The notes: generated from the letters alone by a model not told the origin. DNA of 64,000 nucleotides from Actinostola sp. cb2023 (GCA_033675265.1 JAUJYZ010000694.1:268843-332842), one strand, 5' to 3'; positions 52,823-64,000 are shown, counted from the first letter of the stretch. Numbers and translations are program-made.

Positions 52823-55800
52823 GTTAGTATAATGCATAGTGTCATACAGTGCTGTGGTAAAGGATCGTTGGTACAAATCGGGTATAGCACTTTGAAATGA
52901 AGCCAAAATAAGAAAATTATGAGCCCCTGGTCCTATCACCTATGCTTTATTCCTTTTTACCTTAACTTATATTAATTACTGACTACCAAGTGTTGAACTA
53001 AATTCTTGCAAGTATTCTTGCAAGATTTAGAGGGAATTAGTGTATTTAGAAACCTTCCTAGCCAGTTCTTGTAAGTCTGAAATCTGTATGACGTTCAAAG
53101 TGGGCGGTGGGTTTTTTGTTTAGCTCTTGACGTAAGCGCTTATAAGCTTAATTTAAATTGGTTTTATGGATAGCTGACGAGTGTCGAAGTGATTCATAAT
53201 CAACAATGTTATTACATACAGTAACTTATATACAACTTGTATACTACATGTATATTACAAATGTAAAAAACTGTCATTGTCAATTACTTCAAGTTCACAA
53301 ACAATAGATTGATAGACTTGTTACTTCGACTTTGGTGTTTGGAAAAACATCATAAAGTGAGTTTGTCGTACCGTACCTCCATTTGTTTTCATGTTCATCC
53401 ACCATAATATACTCTATAACGTTGAGAGGGGGTGGGTGGGTCTTGAACCTAACATACAAATGTAATAACGCTAAGCGTGCCAAAATCGATATGTGGATGC
53501 CCCCTAACAAATAAAGTAAATGTAGAAATACACTATAATATATAAGCCATAATTTTGTCTATAATTACAGTTCCCAATGAATTAGTGGAGAAGTACGGAC
53601 ATGGGGAGGTTTTCACTGAAACGTGTCCAACGTGTGGCTTTCAAGAAGAGCTTTACTCTTCTGGCGTACACGAGTCAAGTGGCTGTTTAAAAATTTATTC
53701 AGTAGATGATGAGTTTGAGTGTCCACGCTGTATTACAAAGCAGCATGACTCAGAAATACATGCAGGTACTCATATTCATTAAGTTTTAAATATGTAAAAA
53801 ATACATGGGGATATGTAGATATTAATAATATATTGTCAGTTGATAGAGTGATTTTATTAAACACATCAACTGATCAAAGAGGTATTAGTCTAATAGACAT
53901 TTGGTATATAACCCTATATTAATACTACAATTTAAAACAAGCAAGAGCATAATGCATACATGTATCTAACTTCACTTTCCTGTCAGTACAACTATTACAA
54001 AGCATGTATCATCAGGATTCTACTAATTATGTAATGTTCTTTCATATTTCATTAGAACTCCTCGTCTCACCTGATGAAGAAGCACATGGTGCTGCTAGTC
54101 CTAAACCAGTCTTGTCTTTTCAAGATTACAAGATAGCTAAGGGAAAGCAGTGGAATTCAAGAGTGAAGGGACAACCAAAGGGTGGAAAATCAAAAAAGGA
54201 AAAGTCCAATGATGTAGTGATCTTTATCAGCTTAATGGAATGGAATGAAAATGTTTGCTGTCTCAAACTAAAAAGGGGCAAAAGAATAGCATTAAAAGTA
54301 CCTGTAACCTCACAATACTCATCTCGATCTGAAGATGAATGCAGAGGAGAAATGGAAGAATTACCATAGTAACCTATACGATGAGGAACAAGTCTATGTT
54401 CTTCTTTACGAAGATGGCCAGAAAGCACTTTTTTTGCCTGGGGGAAAGGAGGTATTTTGCTTGAAGAAATACCAGGAAGAATTGGGTAAAGATTACAACA
54501 GGATAACATTGTACTTATGCACAGTAACTGACTATAATATTTCAATAGGAAAAGATGAAGTACATGTTCATGATTCAGATTCCAATGATGAAATGGGCCC
54601 ACCACCCTCCAAGTTTGCAAGATTATCAAATGGTTCTAGCTCATATATTGATATTGATAAAACCTATGATGATGATGGTAACACTTCATGCATACTTCAA
54701 TTAAAACATGATGAAGAACTAGCCAAGGAGCTGGAAAAGCAGCTGAACAAGCCAGTAGATGTTGCAATTTGCAAACCTGATGATGAATGTAAAGATCCAA
54801 GCTCAGTAGTGAAAGCTTTGGAAAAAAGGGTTGATCATTCAGAGCAGCTCTCCTTAGTCATAAGAAGAGGGGCTCCTTTAACAAGGGTATTGTCTCTCTG
54901 GAAAAGGGAGGTGAGTAAAAAGTCCCCAGAGAAAAAGCTAGTAGTTCAGTACCATGGAGAAGAAGGAGTAGACAATGGTGCTATTGCAAAAGAGTTTTTA
55001 TCTGAAATCACCAAGGACATAAGGAGGACAATGTTTCCAGATGGAAGTCCAATAAATTCCACATACCATGTGCAAAATGGGAACTTTAAAGCTTGTGGGC
55101 AGATCATTGCTGTAAGTCTGGCACAGGGTGGCCAACCCCCTTGTTTTATAGATGAGAGTGTGTATGATCTACTAATTGATCCTGATGTGGATTTAAAAGA
55201 ACTTGATCAGGAGAAATACCTTACTGCAAAGGAGAAGGAAATGATTAACAGCATTAAAGAAGATGTCAGCTCACACCATGAGGTCATCATTGATCATGGC
55301 TTTACTGGAGTGATTAACCAGGAGAACATTGATGAAATAGTGAAGTCTGTTGTGGTCTGTCTTGTTACAAGGAAGAATGTATTTCTGAAAGAGTTTATGG
55401 CGGGTTTGCAGCTATATGGATTGGCCAGTATTATTATCCACAACCCAAAAGCCTGTAAATCACTATTGGTGCAGCAGGATCTTCAAGAGGCTGTGACTGC
55501 AAACGATGTATTTGCTATGATACAACCTGAATATTCACCATTGGGCACTTCAAGGAGAAATATTGAAGAAAAGCTTATCGACTTTCTTCAAGATTTCTTA
55601 TTTCACCTTGAAGATGATTCAAACATTGCAGGATATCAATCAGCCCTAGCTTGGAATTACGATGATGGTGAGGGTGATGATCTGTATTGTGACATGCCAA
55701 ATGAAAAGTTTGAAATGGCTGAATTGACACCAGCTGGAGTTATGCAGTGGCTCACAGGACAGAATCACAAACCCCTCAATGGGGAGATCTTGAAGGTAAT

Positions 55801-55979
55801 TGCACATTTTGACCATGACTGCCTTTCTCAAAATCCCAAAACACAAAATCTGCTTTCCTCGAGTGGCAGCCTGTTCTCGTGAAATCACTTTCCCAACAGC
55901 GCATATGGGAAATTCTGAAGATTTCCAGCAAGTCTTTCTGTTGGCATATTGCAAGGGTCAAGCTTTTGGGAGGCCATGA
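52750..55979 (+). CDS. Zinc-ribbon + HECT-type E3 ubiquitin-ligase-like gene, three exons, two frame breaks
   Basis: Exons: 52750-52822, 53571-53765 and 54056-55979, with donors gttagt and gtactc and acceptors ataattacag and tttcattag; phases agree. Exon 1 encodes a zinc ribbon (MFCSSCG...FCSNCG). Exon 2 adds CPTCG and CPRC pairs. Exon 3 has DYKIAKGKQW, a VYVLLYEDGQ / FCLKKYQEELGKDYNRITLY module, then a HECT-like region (LVVQYHGEEGVDNGAIAKEF, a version of the HECT N-lobe start) and the C-lobe. The HECT catalytic Cys is probably in RVAACSREITFP (Cys codon 55,872), followed by HMGNSEDFQQVFLLAYCKGQ and TGA at 55,977. Two +1 shifts interrupt the frame, near 54,345-54,350 and in CCCAAAACAC near 55,838. 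The longest uninterrupted piece is 54,335-55,882. The family is common in cnidarians and fish; its link to a transposon is inferred here. Confidence 0.8.
53571..53765 (+). CDS. HECT gene exon 2
   Basis: It starts VPNELVEKYGHGEVF and contains TCPTCGFQ and FECPRCITK, a second likely zinc-binding unit. It is phase 1 at both ends. The flanking intron sequences are AT-rich and unremarkable. Confidence 0.78.
54056..55979 (+). CDS. HECT gene exon 3 (HECT domain, two frameshifts)
   Basis: The first part (54,056 to about 54,345) is in one frame, the bulk (to about 55,838) in the next, and the catalytic C-terminal piece (to 55,979) in the third. Strong conservation on both sides of each break argues that they are recent indels or assembly errors. 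Confidence 0.78.
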
Positions 55980-56801
55980 ATCTACAGATACATGTACATT
56001 TGCATTCCAGGCCACTACTATTGTAATTTAACAAGGAACTGCAAGTGTCTGTCCAAACTGATTCCTATTCTCAGAAACATTAACCAAAGTTTGGCAACTT
56101 ACATTGAACTATATTTGTGTTCCAGTTATTGCATTATGTTATGAATGCATCTGATTATTGTTATGAATGCTGATTATGTAAAAGAAATTCTTCATCAATA
56201 ATGGAGGCTCACAATAACTGTTACAAGTTGTATTGCTTAGAACAAAACTTTACCAGTCAATGACTGTTGGAAATAATACAGGTTTGACTGTTCAAAGCCT
56301 AATTTTGGCCAGAAGTACAGTATGGACCATTCACCAACCATTATTTTGTATGCTGCAGTGGCATAGACAAAAGTTGTTGTTCAATTTATATTATTATATA
56401 GTAATTGACTTTATCAGTCATTTGCATTTTTACACTATTTTTGTGCGGTCATCTGGTATCTATTATAGATTTTACATGTACAATGAATTTCTTTCACCAA
56501 CTACATTTATATTAACCTTCAAGTTATCAACAAATAACATGAACCAGTTCATGTGTATAGACTATGAACCATGCTAGCCTATTAACGTGATTAGACCCAT
56601 TACAGTTTGCCTCAATGTTACCTACTTTCAAATGTTTGTGTGTGGTTTTTTTTTTGGGGGGGGGATCTGGGGGCTGGTGCTTCAAGTGTCTCCATATCAA
56701 TGAATGTTAACAAGAAATTAAAGAAGCAATATTCAAAGGAATAGTCATGTGGTCAGAAATGAGACAATATTGAACCAATCTGAATAGGTTTATTTCTAGT
56801 A
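55980..56801. other. Gap between the convergent gene ends
   Basis: AT-rich 3' flanks of both genes. No exon of either gene was recognised. A poly-T/poly-G stretch lies at about 56,647-56,663. Confidence 0.5.
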
Positions 56802-56866
56802 TTAATTTGAAACTTGAACCAGTGTTTTGTATAATGCAAGTGCATCTTGCCAATTACTTGGTTGTT

Positions 56867-57367
56867 CTATGGCCAAGTGTTCTTGTGCATATTCAAAATA
56901 TTCCTGGTAGTCATTCTTTTCGGGCTCTTCGACAATGTGATGCAAAAACATAATTCCTTTGAGTCATCGGTATTTCCATCTTGAAATTTCTGGCTGCACC
57001 ATGAAGTTCTGGAAATAAGAAACAATGAATCAGGGCGCACAGGTATTGTGTTGTGTCTTGATTTCCGAATCCTGTGGGAATTCCAGTGATCTTTCATGTA
57101 ATCAAGCTCTTTCTGGAGAACTTTGTTAAAACAGTACCATAAACATTCCATGCAAAGCACAGATGAAGTATCAATCACACCCTGAAACTCTAAATCTGTG
57201 AAAAACCTTCTCCACCATATAGAATGACTCTTTGAGAAATAAGACCACCATCCTTCAATTCTCTGGTTTCGTGGTGATGCGACATACCTATGTGCATCAT
57301 GATTGTCACGAAAGAATGTCTGAATCGCTGCTGCTAGTCCATTTTCGGTTCCTAAATCTGTTATCAA
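56867..57367 (-). CDS. Integrase gene: second Asp, Glu and C-terminus
   Basis: It begins ITDLGTENGLAAAIQTFFRD and includes YVASPRNQRIEGWWSYFSKS and WNSHRIRKSRHNTIPVRPD. After about 57,010 the conserved C-terminal part (HGAARNFKMEIPMTQ ... YQEYFEYAQEHLA) is in another frame and reaches a TAA at 56,802. Confidence 0.75.
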   Translation of the reverse strand: MITDLGTENGLAAAIQTFFRDNHDAHRYVASPRNQRIEGWWSYFSKSHSIWWRRFFTDLEFQGVIDTSSVLCMECLWYCFNKVLQKELDYMKDHWNSHRIRKSRHNTIPVRPDSLFLISRTSWCSQKFQDGNTDDSKELCFCITLSKSPKRMTTRNILNMHKNTWP

Positions 57368-57369
57368 TT

Positions 57370-57986
57370 CTACTGGACAACCCCAACCTCTGAAACTGTT
57401 TCAACAAAATATGATGCAATTTTGTCTGGAGAATTGTTTGATCGAGTTACCTCTAGCCATAATATTTTTCGACTGAATCCATCGATTCCACCATGAATTG
57501 GAAAACCCCAATGTTTCAACTTATCGTAACCATCCATATGCCATGCATAGTTTGGCCCAGGATTGTTGTAGGTTCGCCTTTTTAAGCGGTGTCGTTTTCT
57601 TTCTTCTGTTCCCTCTGGATCCATCTCCTTCAGCAAATCCTGTACAATAATTCGAGGAACCCTTAGACCTTCCATTTCTAGGGTATGCCATATTGCTCGA
57701 TACCCCATAGATGACGAAGGGCCTTGGATCAGCTCACCCATGCGCTTTTGGACCTTCAAAAACTTGTCATTAAAGTTGTCTTCATCTGCAACACCACGCC
57801 TCTTTTAACCCATATTGTTTTAAATCGTCGTAATAGTGTACTACGACTCATTGGATGCTGATGGCGCTCAGAAAGAAAATGAAGAATATCTTTATATTCG
57901 AATCCACGATTGAAGTAATATTTAATCACCTCTTCTTCGTCAAATCTCCCCTCTTGTTGGTCATCATCTGTGTCTGAATCTGGCAT
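57370..57986 (-). CDS. Integrase gene: HTH region and first catalytic Asp
   Basis: Two open stretches (57,986-57,756 and 57,759-57,370) cover the acidic N-terminal part, the HTH-like helices and the first half of the catalytic core (HMDGYDKLKHWG, GGIDGFSRKILWLEV). The break between them lies in short A runs. Confidence 0.75.
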
Positions 57987-58211
57987 TTGCTCCTCTTCAC
58001 TTGAACGAGCAGATGAGGCTAAAAGTAAAAGGCAGTCGAGAACACACTTAATTACGATTCAATATTAAGTCAAAGGAAGAACGAATGTATATAACAACAT
58101 AATTTGCTAACCTTGACCACAAAAAGAACAAAAATTCGCTTGTAAAGGCAGTTCAGAGGACCCACAGGCTCAACATAACATCGTCTGCAGAGAGGACGCC
58201 ATTTTATTTTT

Positions 58212-61200
58212 GTATTATGTTACATCAAGGTAGAAAACGCATCAAGGTCGTATTTTGTTACATCAAGGTAGAAAAACGCATCAAAGTTGTATTATGTTAC
58301 ATCAAGGTAGAAAACGCATCAAGGTCGTATTATGTTACATCAAGGTAGAAAAACGCATCAAGGTTGTATTATGTTACATCAAGGTAGAAAACGCATCAAG
58401 GTCGTATTTATGTTACATCAAGGTAGAAAACGCATCAAGGTCGTATTATGTTACATCAAGGTAGAAAACGCATCAAGGTCGTATTTATGTTACATCAAGG
58501 TAGAAAACGCATCAAGGTTGTATTAGTGTTACAATCAAGGAGGAAAAACGCATCAAGGTCGTATTTATGTTACATCAAGGTAGAAAACGCATCAAGGTTG
58601 TATTATGTTACATCAAGGTAGAAAACGCATCAAGGTCGTATTATGTTACATCAAGGTAGAAAAACGCATCAAGGTTGTATTATGTTACATCAAGGTAGAA
58701 AACGCATCAAGGTCGTATTTATGTTACATCAAGGTAGAAAACGCATCAAGGTCGTATTATGTTACATCAAGGTAGAAAACGCATCAAGGTCGTATTAGTT
58801 TAGGTAGAAAAACGCATCGAGGTCGTATTTATGTTACATCAAGGTAGAAAACGCATCAAGGTCGTATTTATGTTACATCAAGGTAGAAACGCATCAAGGT
58901 CGTATTTATGTTACATCAAGGTAGAAAACGCATCAAGGTTGTATTTATGTTACATCAAGGTAGAAAACGCATCAAGGTCGTATTATGTTACATCAAGGTA
59001 GAAAACGCATCAAGGTTGTATTATGTTACATCAAGGTAGAAAACGCATCAAGGTCGTATTATGTTACATCAAGGTAGAAAACGCATCAAGGTTGTATTAT
59101 GTTACATCAAGGTAGAAAACGCATCAAGGTCGTATTTATGTTACATCAAGGTAGAAAACGCATCAAGGTCGTATTTATGTTACATCAAGGTAGAAAATGC
59201 ATCAAGGTCGTATTTATGTTACATCAAGGTAGAAAACGCATCAAGGTTGTATTTATGTTACATCAAGGTAGCAAAGGTCGTATTACGCATCAAGGTAGAA
59301 ACGTCAAGGTTGTATTATGTTACATCAAGGTAGAAAACGCATCAAGGTCGTATTATGTTACATAGTGTTACACGCAAGGTTGTATTATGTTACACATCAA
59401 GGTAGAAAAACGCATCAAGGTCGTATTGTATTATGTTACATCAAGGTAAAAACGCATCAAGGTCGTATTTATGTTACATCAAGGTAGAAAACGCATCAAG
59501 GTCGTATTTATGTTACATCAAGGTAGAAAAACGCATCAAGGTCGTATTTATGTTTACATCAAGGTAGAAAACGCATCAAGGTTGTATTATGTTACATCAA
59601 GGTAGAAAACGCATCAAGGTCGTATTATGTTACATCAAGGTAGAAAACGCATCAAGGTTGTATTATGTCAAGGTAGAAAACGCATCAAGGTCGTATTTAT
59701 GTTACATCAAGGTAGAAAACGCATCAAGGTCGTATTTATGTTACATCAAGGTAGAAAAAAACGCATCAAGGTCGTATTTATGTTACATCAAGGTAGAAAA
59801 CGCATCAAGGTCGTATTATTATGTTACATCAGGTCGTATTTATGTAGAAAACGCATCAAGGTCGTATTCTAGTGTTACATCAAGGTAGAAAACGCATCAA
59901 GGTTGTATTATGTTACATCAAGGTAGAAAACGCATCAAGGTCGTATTATGTTACATCAAGGTAGAAAACGCATCAAGGTTGTATTATGTTACATCAAGGT
60001 AGAAAACGCATCAAGGTCGTATTTATGTTACATCAAGGTAGAAACGCATCAAGGTCGTATTATGTTACATCAAGGTAGAAAACGCATCAAGGTCGTATTT
60101 ATGTTACATCAAGGTAGAAAACGCATCAAGGTCGTATTTATGTTACATCAAGGTAGAAAACGCATCAAGGTTGTATTATGTTACATCAAGGTAGAAAACG
60201 CATCAAAGTTGTATTATGTTTACATCAAGGTAGAAAACGCATCAAGGTCGTATTATGTTACATCAAGGTAGAAACGCATCAAGGTCGTATTTATGTTACA
60301 TCAAGGTAGAAAACGCATCAAGGTTGTATTATGTTACATCAAGGTAGAAAAACGCATCAAGGTCGTATTTATGTTACATCAAGGTAGAAAACGCATCAAG
60401 GTCGTATTATGTTACATCAAGGTAGAAAACGCATCAAGGTCGTATTATGTTACATCAAGGTAGAAAACGCATCAAGGTTGTATTATGTTACATCAAGGTA
60501 GAAAACGCATCAAGGTCGTATTATGTTACATCAAGGTAGAAAACGCATCAAGGTTGTATTATGTTTACATCAAGGTAGAAAACGCATCAAGGTTGTATTA
60601 TGTTACATCAAGGTAGAAAAACGCATCAAGGTCGTATTTATGTTACATCAAGGTAGCAAACGCATCAAGGTTGTATTTATGTTACATCAGGTAGAAAACG
60701 CATCAAGGTCGTATTATGTTACATCAAGGTAGAAAACGCATCGAGGTCGTATTTATGTTACATCAAGGTAGAAAACGCATCAAGGTCGTATTATGTTACA
60801 TCAAGGTAGAAAAAACGCATCAAGGTCGTATTTATTTTACATCAAGGTAGAAAACGCATCAAAGGTTGTATTATGTTTACATCAAGGTAGAAAAAACGCA
60901 TCAAGGTCGTATTATGTTACATCAAGGTAGAAAACGCATCAAGGTTGTATTATGTTACATCAAGGTAGAAAACGCATCAAGGTCGTATTATGTTACATCA
61001 AGGTAGAAAATGCATCAAGGTCGTATTTATGTTACATCAAGGTAGAAAACGCATCAAGGTTGTATTATGTTACATCAAGGAGGAAAACGCATCAAGGTCG
61101 TATTATGTTACATCAAGGTAGAAAACGCATCAAGGTTGTATATTATGTTACATCAAGGTAGAAAACGCATCAAGGTCGTATTATGTTACATCAAGGTAGA

Positions 61201-61298
61201 AAACGCATCAAGGTCGTTATTATGTTACATCAAGGTAGAAAACGCATCAAGGTCGTATTTATGTTACATCAAGGTAGAAAACGCATCAAGGTCGTATT
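58212..61298. repeat. Satellite block in inverted orientation, about 3.1 kb
   Basis: About 80 units of TACATCAAGGTAGAAAACGC + ATCAAGGTYGTATTWATGT, the reverse complement of the 41,471-51,955 satellite. It carries more indels (A4-A6 runs, lost half units) than the left block. It starts about 10 bp upstream of the integrase gene's first ATG, so the satellite must supply or replace that gene's promoter. Confidence 0.97.
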
Positions 61299-62180
61299 CT
61301 AGTGTTTGTTACGCACGCTCACCCGTTCTCAATTACATTAGTAATTAATCCCTACTTCTGACGAGGGAAAGGTTAATGTGCGCTTCGGATTACAGTTTTT
61401 CGAAAGCTTAAACCAACGCGTTTATATCAATCTCCAAATTAATAACACTAAAGTCAACGACGTAAAAGAGACATTGATGCAACTGCCAGACAATCCCCAA
61501 ACGACTTTGTGAGTATTGTAGGAACATTGTTGTTGTGCCTTTCCATAGATTCATTGTTGTATTTACGTGTAAATTTGCAGTTGACTTTATCTTCACTCTA
61601 CCGATCGACCCCGTGTATTGTGATGTAAGTTCAAGAATAATAAGGGAAAACTGGTGAAATCAGTGTGTGGTGTTTTAAAGCTTAAATCAAGTAACGGCCC
61701 GCCACGAGGACGCGAAACAGTCAAAAAGTCTACAACCAAGCTACACGAAATCGTCGACTGAAGGACAACAACACCGTATTAAACAAAGACAACCGATAGC
61801 CATTTATCGAGCGACTGACCGTCTTTTGAGAACTTAGCAACCTCAAAATATCAAAGGACAACTATCGAGTAGGTATAAACCGTCCAAAAGCCCCCAAAAA
61901 TGATATTTCAAAAGTATTTGAAGATTTGAACCACGATTTATTGATGTGTTTTTGTAATTGTTGGAAATCGCCAAAGTCATGGAAAGGTCATCCCGCGTGG
62001 GCGTGCACGAAAACGAGGCTGGCATAATTTTGCATACAATTTGCATTTCCACCGGAAGTTCGTGAAAATGCCACCAAAGATCGATGTTAAGAACTCTCCT
62101 TGGGAAGATGAGGAAACTCAATTCACAGTTTGGTGAATTGTTAGAAGAATTTGACGTTTTGTCGCAACAAAACCACATTT
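61299..62180. other. Right flank of the satellite, nothing recognised
   Basis: Unique-looking sequence with no domain found. If the satellite-bounded unit is a transposon, its right terminus would lie here or at the satellite edge. Confidence 0.4.
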
Positions 62181-62181
62181 A

Positions 62182-63760
62182 GAAAGGCTAACAACTGTAT
62201 TTGACGAGATTGAAACCAAGTACAGAAGTATTAAGAAACTTCAAGAGAATATCGCTAATAAGTTGTTTGATGCAGATGATGGAGATGATCGTTTGAAAGA
62301 CATTGAAATCGCTGGATCTAAAGTTGTAAAAACGACGTATGTACAATTGGCACAAAAATACGCTACATATCAGAAAGGATTTACTCTACAAAAGGTCATG
62401 AATCTACTATGCCAAGTCAGAACAAGATGCCATAGACGCATGACCGCGGCAGTACAAGATGGCAGAATCTTTAGATCAAAGCCTATACAAGTGCTCTTGA
62501 AAGGTTGCCAGTACTCTGGGATGGAAACGACCGTAGAACTACAGACCTGGGAAGAAACGGAATTTATCACTCAATAGCAATATCGACAAGATCCAGATGA
62601 ACAACTACAGCGAGGAAAAAGCGATGCCCAAGGCTACTGGGACGAGCAGTGCAGACCTGTACGACTATCGTCCAGCTTGGAGTATCCTTGATGTCTAATT
62701 TTGAAGATAAGCGAAAGCTTATGGACACTCTCCTCCGAGATGAAACCAAACTTGAACCTGTAAGCAAAGACTCAAAAGTCTCTCACAATGTTCGCTACAC
62801 CGTCCAAGTACTTCACGACAATGGAAGACACTGGCTGTTCTGTGAACAACGCTCTGAATCACCGTTCTTTAGGTCTCACTCTATCAAGCTCGATTCCCGA
62901 GACAACGTAGATTTGGAGAGAGATGAAAAACAGAGTAAAGAAAGAAAATGTGGAAAATCTGTTGGATTGGCTCCCATCAATAAGCGAGTCTTCGGTCTAG
63001 AGGAAGATAGATTTTGAAACGACAGACATATAGAACGGAGCCAACGAGTAGTTCATCAAACAAACGGAAACCATTGCCAACGCTACCTCAGTTCCCGATG
63101 ACGCACCTGCCCACTTGGCATGTCTGAAAAGCATCCTCTCCCAGCATGCCCTGCTACCAGAGCTCACCGTGAGTCAACGATGGGATGCATTAAAAGCACC
63201 AAGGTTGTCGAAGTGTTTTGAGTCTCATCAACCAACGATTGTAAGAGACGGATGGTACTCTGTGATAAGTTTTTTTTTTGGGGGGGGCGAAAGAATCACC
63301 ATCGTTCTCTGCACAGTGAAAAGAGATGCTAACTTCTAGTTCCAATCGAATCCTATACGGCATCTCCATTCTACAGTGAACGGTTGCTGCAACACACAAC
63401 ATCCAGCTAGTACCGGCAAAGAGGAGAACAGTGTTGAAGAATAGTCACTGGGTTGTGCCAGTTGCAACAAATCAAAATCCACGACGTCAACGGAGAGTTC
63501 ATCGAAATCTTGCCATGTTGGAGCAGCGGTTCTAACCAATCTATTATCCAAAAGGCAGCCAAGCACCTTGGACTCACAGGACCATCACCTCACCTTCCAA
63601 TGATCTCGCTGGAGAAAAACAAATCAGAAATGGCAAACCTTACTTCAAATTGTACTTGCTCCAACAGCAAAGAAAGCATCACAAATACACTCCAGGTCTA
63701 CACAGTAGGCAGACCCTGTGGCAACGCCAAACAATCTCAGAGCGTGTAGAAGAGTATTAC
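62182..63760 (+). pseudogene. BEL/Pao-like retrotransposon remnant (gag to protease)
   Basis: Pieces occur in the expected order on the plus strand: a coiled-coil-like RLTTVFDEIETKYRSIKKLQ segment (62,182-62,577), a segment of unknown identity (62,649-63,017), a zinc-knuckle-like region (63,115-63,330; LTVSQRWDALKAPRLSKCF and, in another frame, HHRSLH), and a protease-like stretch (63,453-63,749; HDVNGEFIEI, AAKHLGLTG). The protease active-site region is frame-shifted. RT and integrase are not seen before the window ends. The BEL/Pao call rests on the HHxxLH signature and element order, not on a search. Confidence 0.45.
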
Positions 63761-64000
63761 CCATCTCAAACCAGTACCGCATAAAACGTCACCTTTCAGG
63801 TGGAACAATAGATTTTTACTCATATGAAACTGACTTTGCTGATGCGTTTATGACAGCCATACTCTCTCTGGAGAAATCAGGAGACCCCTTTGGCACGAGA
63901 AACTGTTTTGGTTTGGTAATCCATGGGACAGTTCTTCAACGATGACCACAGATGATGTACACGTGTACAGTCGGGGATGAACGTGGGGACAGTGAGTGTC
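63761..64000. other. Window end, unrecognised open frame
   Basis: A 75-codon plus-strand frame (63,718-63,945; SNQYRIKRHLSGGTIDFYSY) has no domain I recognise. It may continue the decayed retroelement. Confidence 0.3.

Larger units (their letters stand above)
56802..58202 (-). pseudogene. Zinc-ribbon DDE integrase/transposase, two exons, interrupted
   Basis: Exon 1 is 58202/58181-58112 and exon 2 is 58018-56802; the intron runs gttagc...ttacttttag in phase 1. Exon 1 encodes a zinc ribbon like that of the HECT gene (CG...LP...FCSFCG), but a TGA sits between the first two Cys. Exon 2: an acidic linker, a helix-turn-helix-like part (YKDILHFLSERHQHPMSRST), MGYRAIWHTLEMEGLRVPR, then an rve-type catalytic core with Asp in NYAWHMDGYDKLKHW, Asp in ELITDLGTENG and Glu in SPRNQRIEGWW, followed by WNSHRIRKSRH and a C-terminus ending ALALYKTLVQVSN. 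Frame breaks lie near 57,802-57,823 (A runs), 57,381-57,384 (GGGG) and about 57,010. The triad survives. The family is the eukaryotic 'integrase core domain' group found in fish and corals; IS3EU-type transposase is my best guess. Confidence 0.82.

Noticed and set aside
52327..52900. Open frames with HIKYKSLTSNTNRS repeats
   Set aside because: Three frames across an exact 20-bp tandem array; only the zinc-ribbon part at 52,750-52,822 is real coding sequence.
54301..54345. Mini-intron explaining the first HECT frame change
   Set aside because: A gtaacc...tgcag pair exists, but the interval is very short and the phases do not join; a single-base indel is simpler.
58255..61348. The same repeat peptides on the plus strand
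   Set aside because: Inverted copy of the same satellite; indels break the frames frequently.

Overview
The window is intron-rich metazoan nuclear DNA packed with repeats. The genes are spliced with GT-AG introns and there is no bacterial gene organisation. Together, a PAN-EGF-fibrinogen-like secreted protein, two single-exon rhodopsin-like receptors, a HECT gene next to a DDE-integrase gene, and dozens of foldback MITEs suggest a marine early-branching animal, most likely a cnidarian such as a stony coral. The phylum is an inference; animal origin is secure.

Region 1 (1-18,600): eight consecutive plus-strand exons (392-17,847) of AFG2A/SPATA5, a double-ring AAA+ ATPase, from the D1 Walker A motif to the stop codon. 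All splice phases agree. The N-terminal exons lie left of the window. The introns hold a 92-bp tandem array made of MITE copies, an amplified exon/intron junction that repeats the 5' splice site about nine times, and many palindromic MITEs. The largest intron (about 9.5 kb) contains an intact two-exon minus-strand gene (9,589-10,795) for a secreted PAN + EGF + fibrinogen-like protein.

Region 2 (18,600-36,950): mostly non-autonomous transposons, SINE pieces and microsatellites. Two intact receptor genes stand out: a typical class A GPCR on the minus strand (28,189-29,154) and a divergent GPCR lacking DRY on the plus strand (34,921-36,234). A decayed DUF3504/Crypton-like gene lies at about 27,543-27,885. 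A row of four 31-bp palindromes lies at 31,883-32,039.

Region 3 (36,950-41,000): tandem arrays of 92 and 90 bp, then remnants of a Ty3/gypsy integrase tail and of a LINE reverse transcriptase C-terminus.

Region 4 (41,000-61,300): a 10.5-kb satellite (unit about 38-39 bp) and a 3.1-kb block of the same satellite in inverted orientation bracket about 6.3 kb that carries two convergent genes. One is a zinc-ribbon HECT-type ubiquitin-ligase-like gene (plus strand), the other a zinc-ribbon DDE integrase/transposase (minus strand). Both begin with a very similar CxxCG...LP...FCSxCG first exon followed by a phase-1 intron. This is the best candidate for an undescribed system: a large transposon with satellite arms and a ubiquitin-ligase cargo. 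Both genes carry frame breaks, mostly at homopolymers, so this copy is decayed or imperfectly assembled.

Region 5 (61,300-64,000): degraded BEL/Pao-like retrotransposon sequence (gag zinc knuckle and protease-like pieces).
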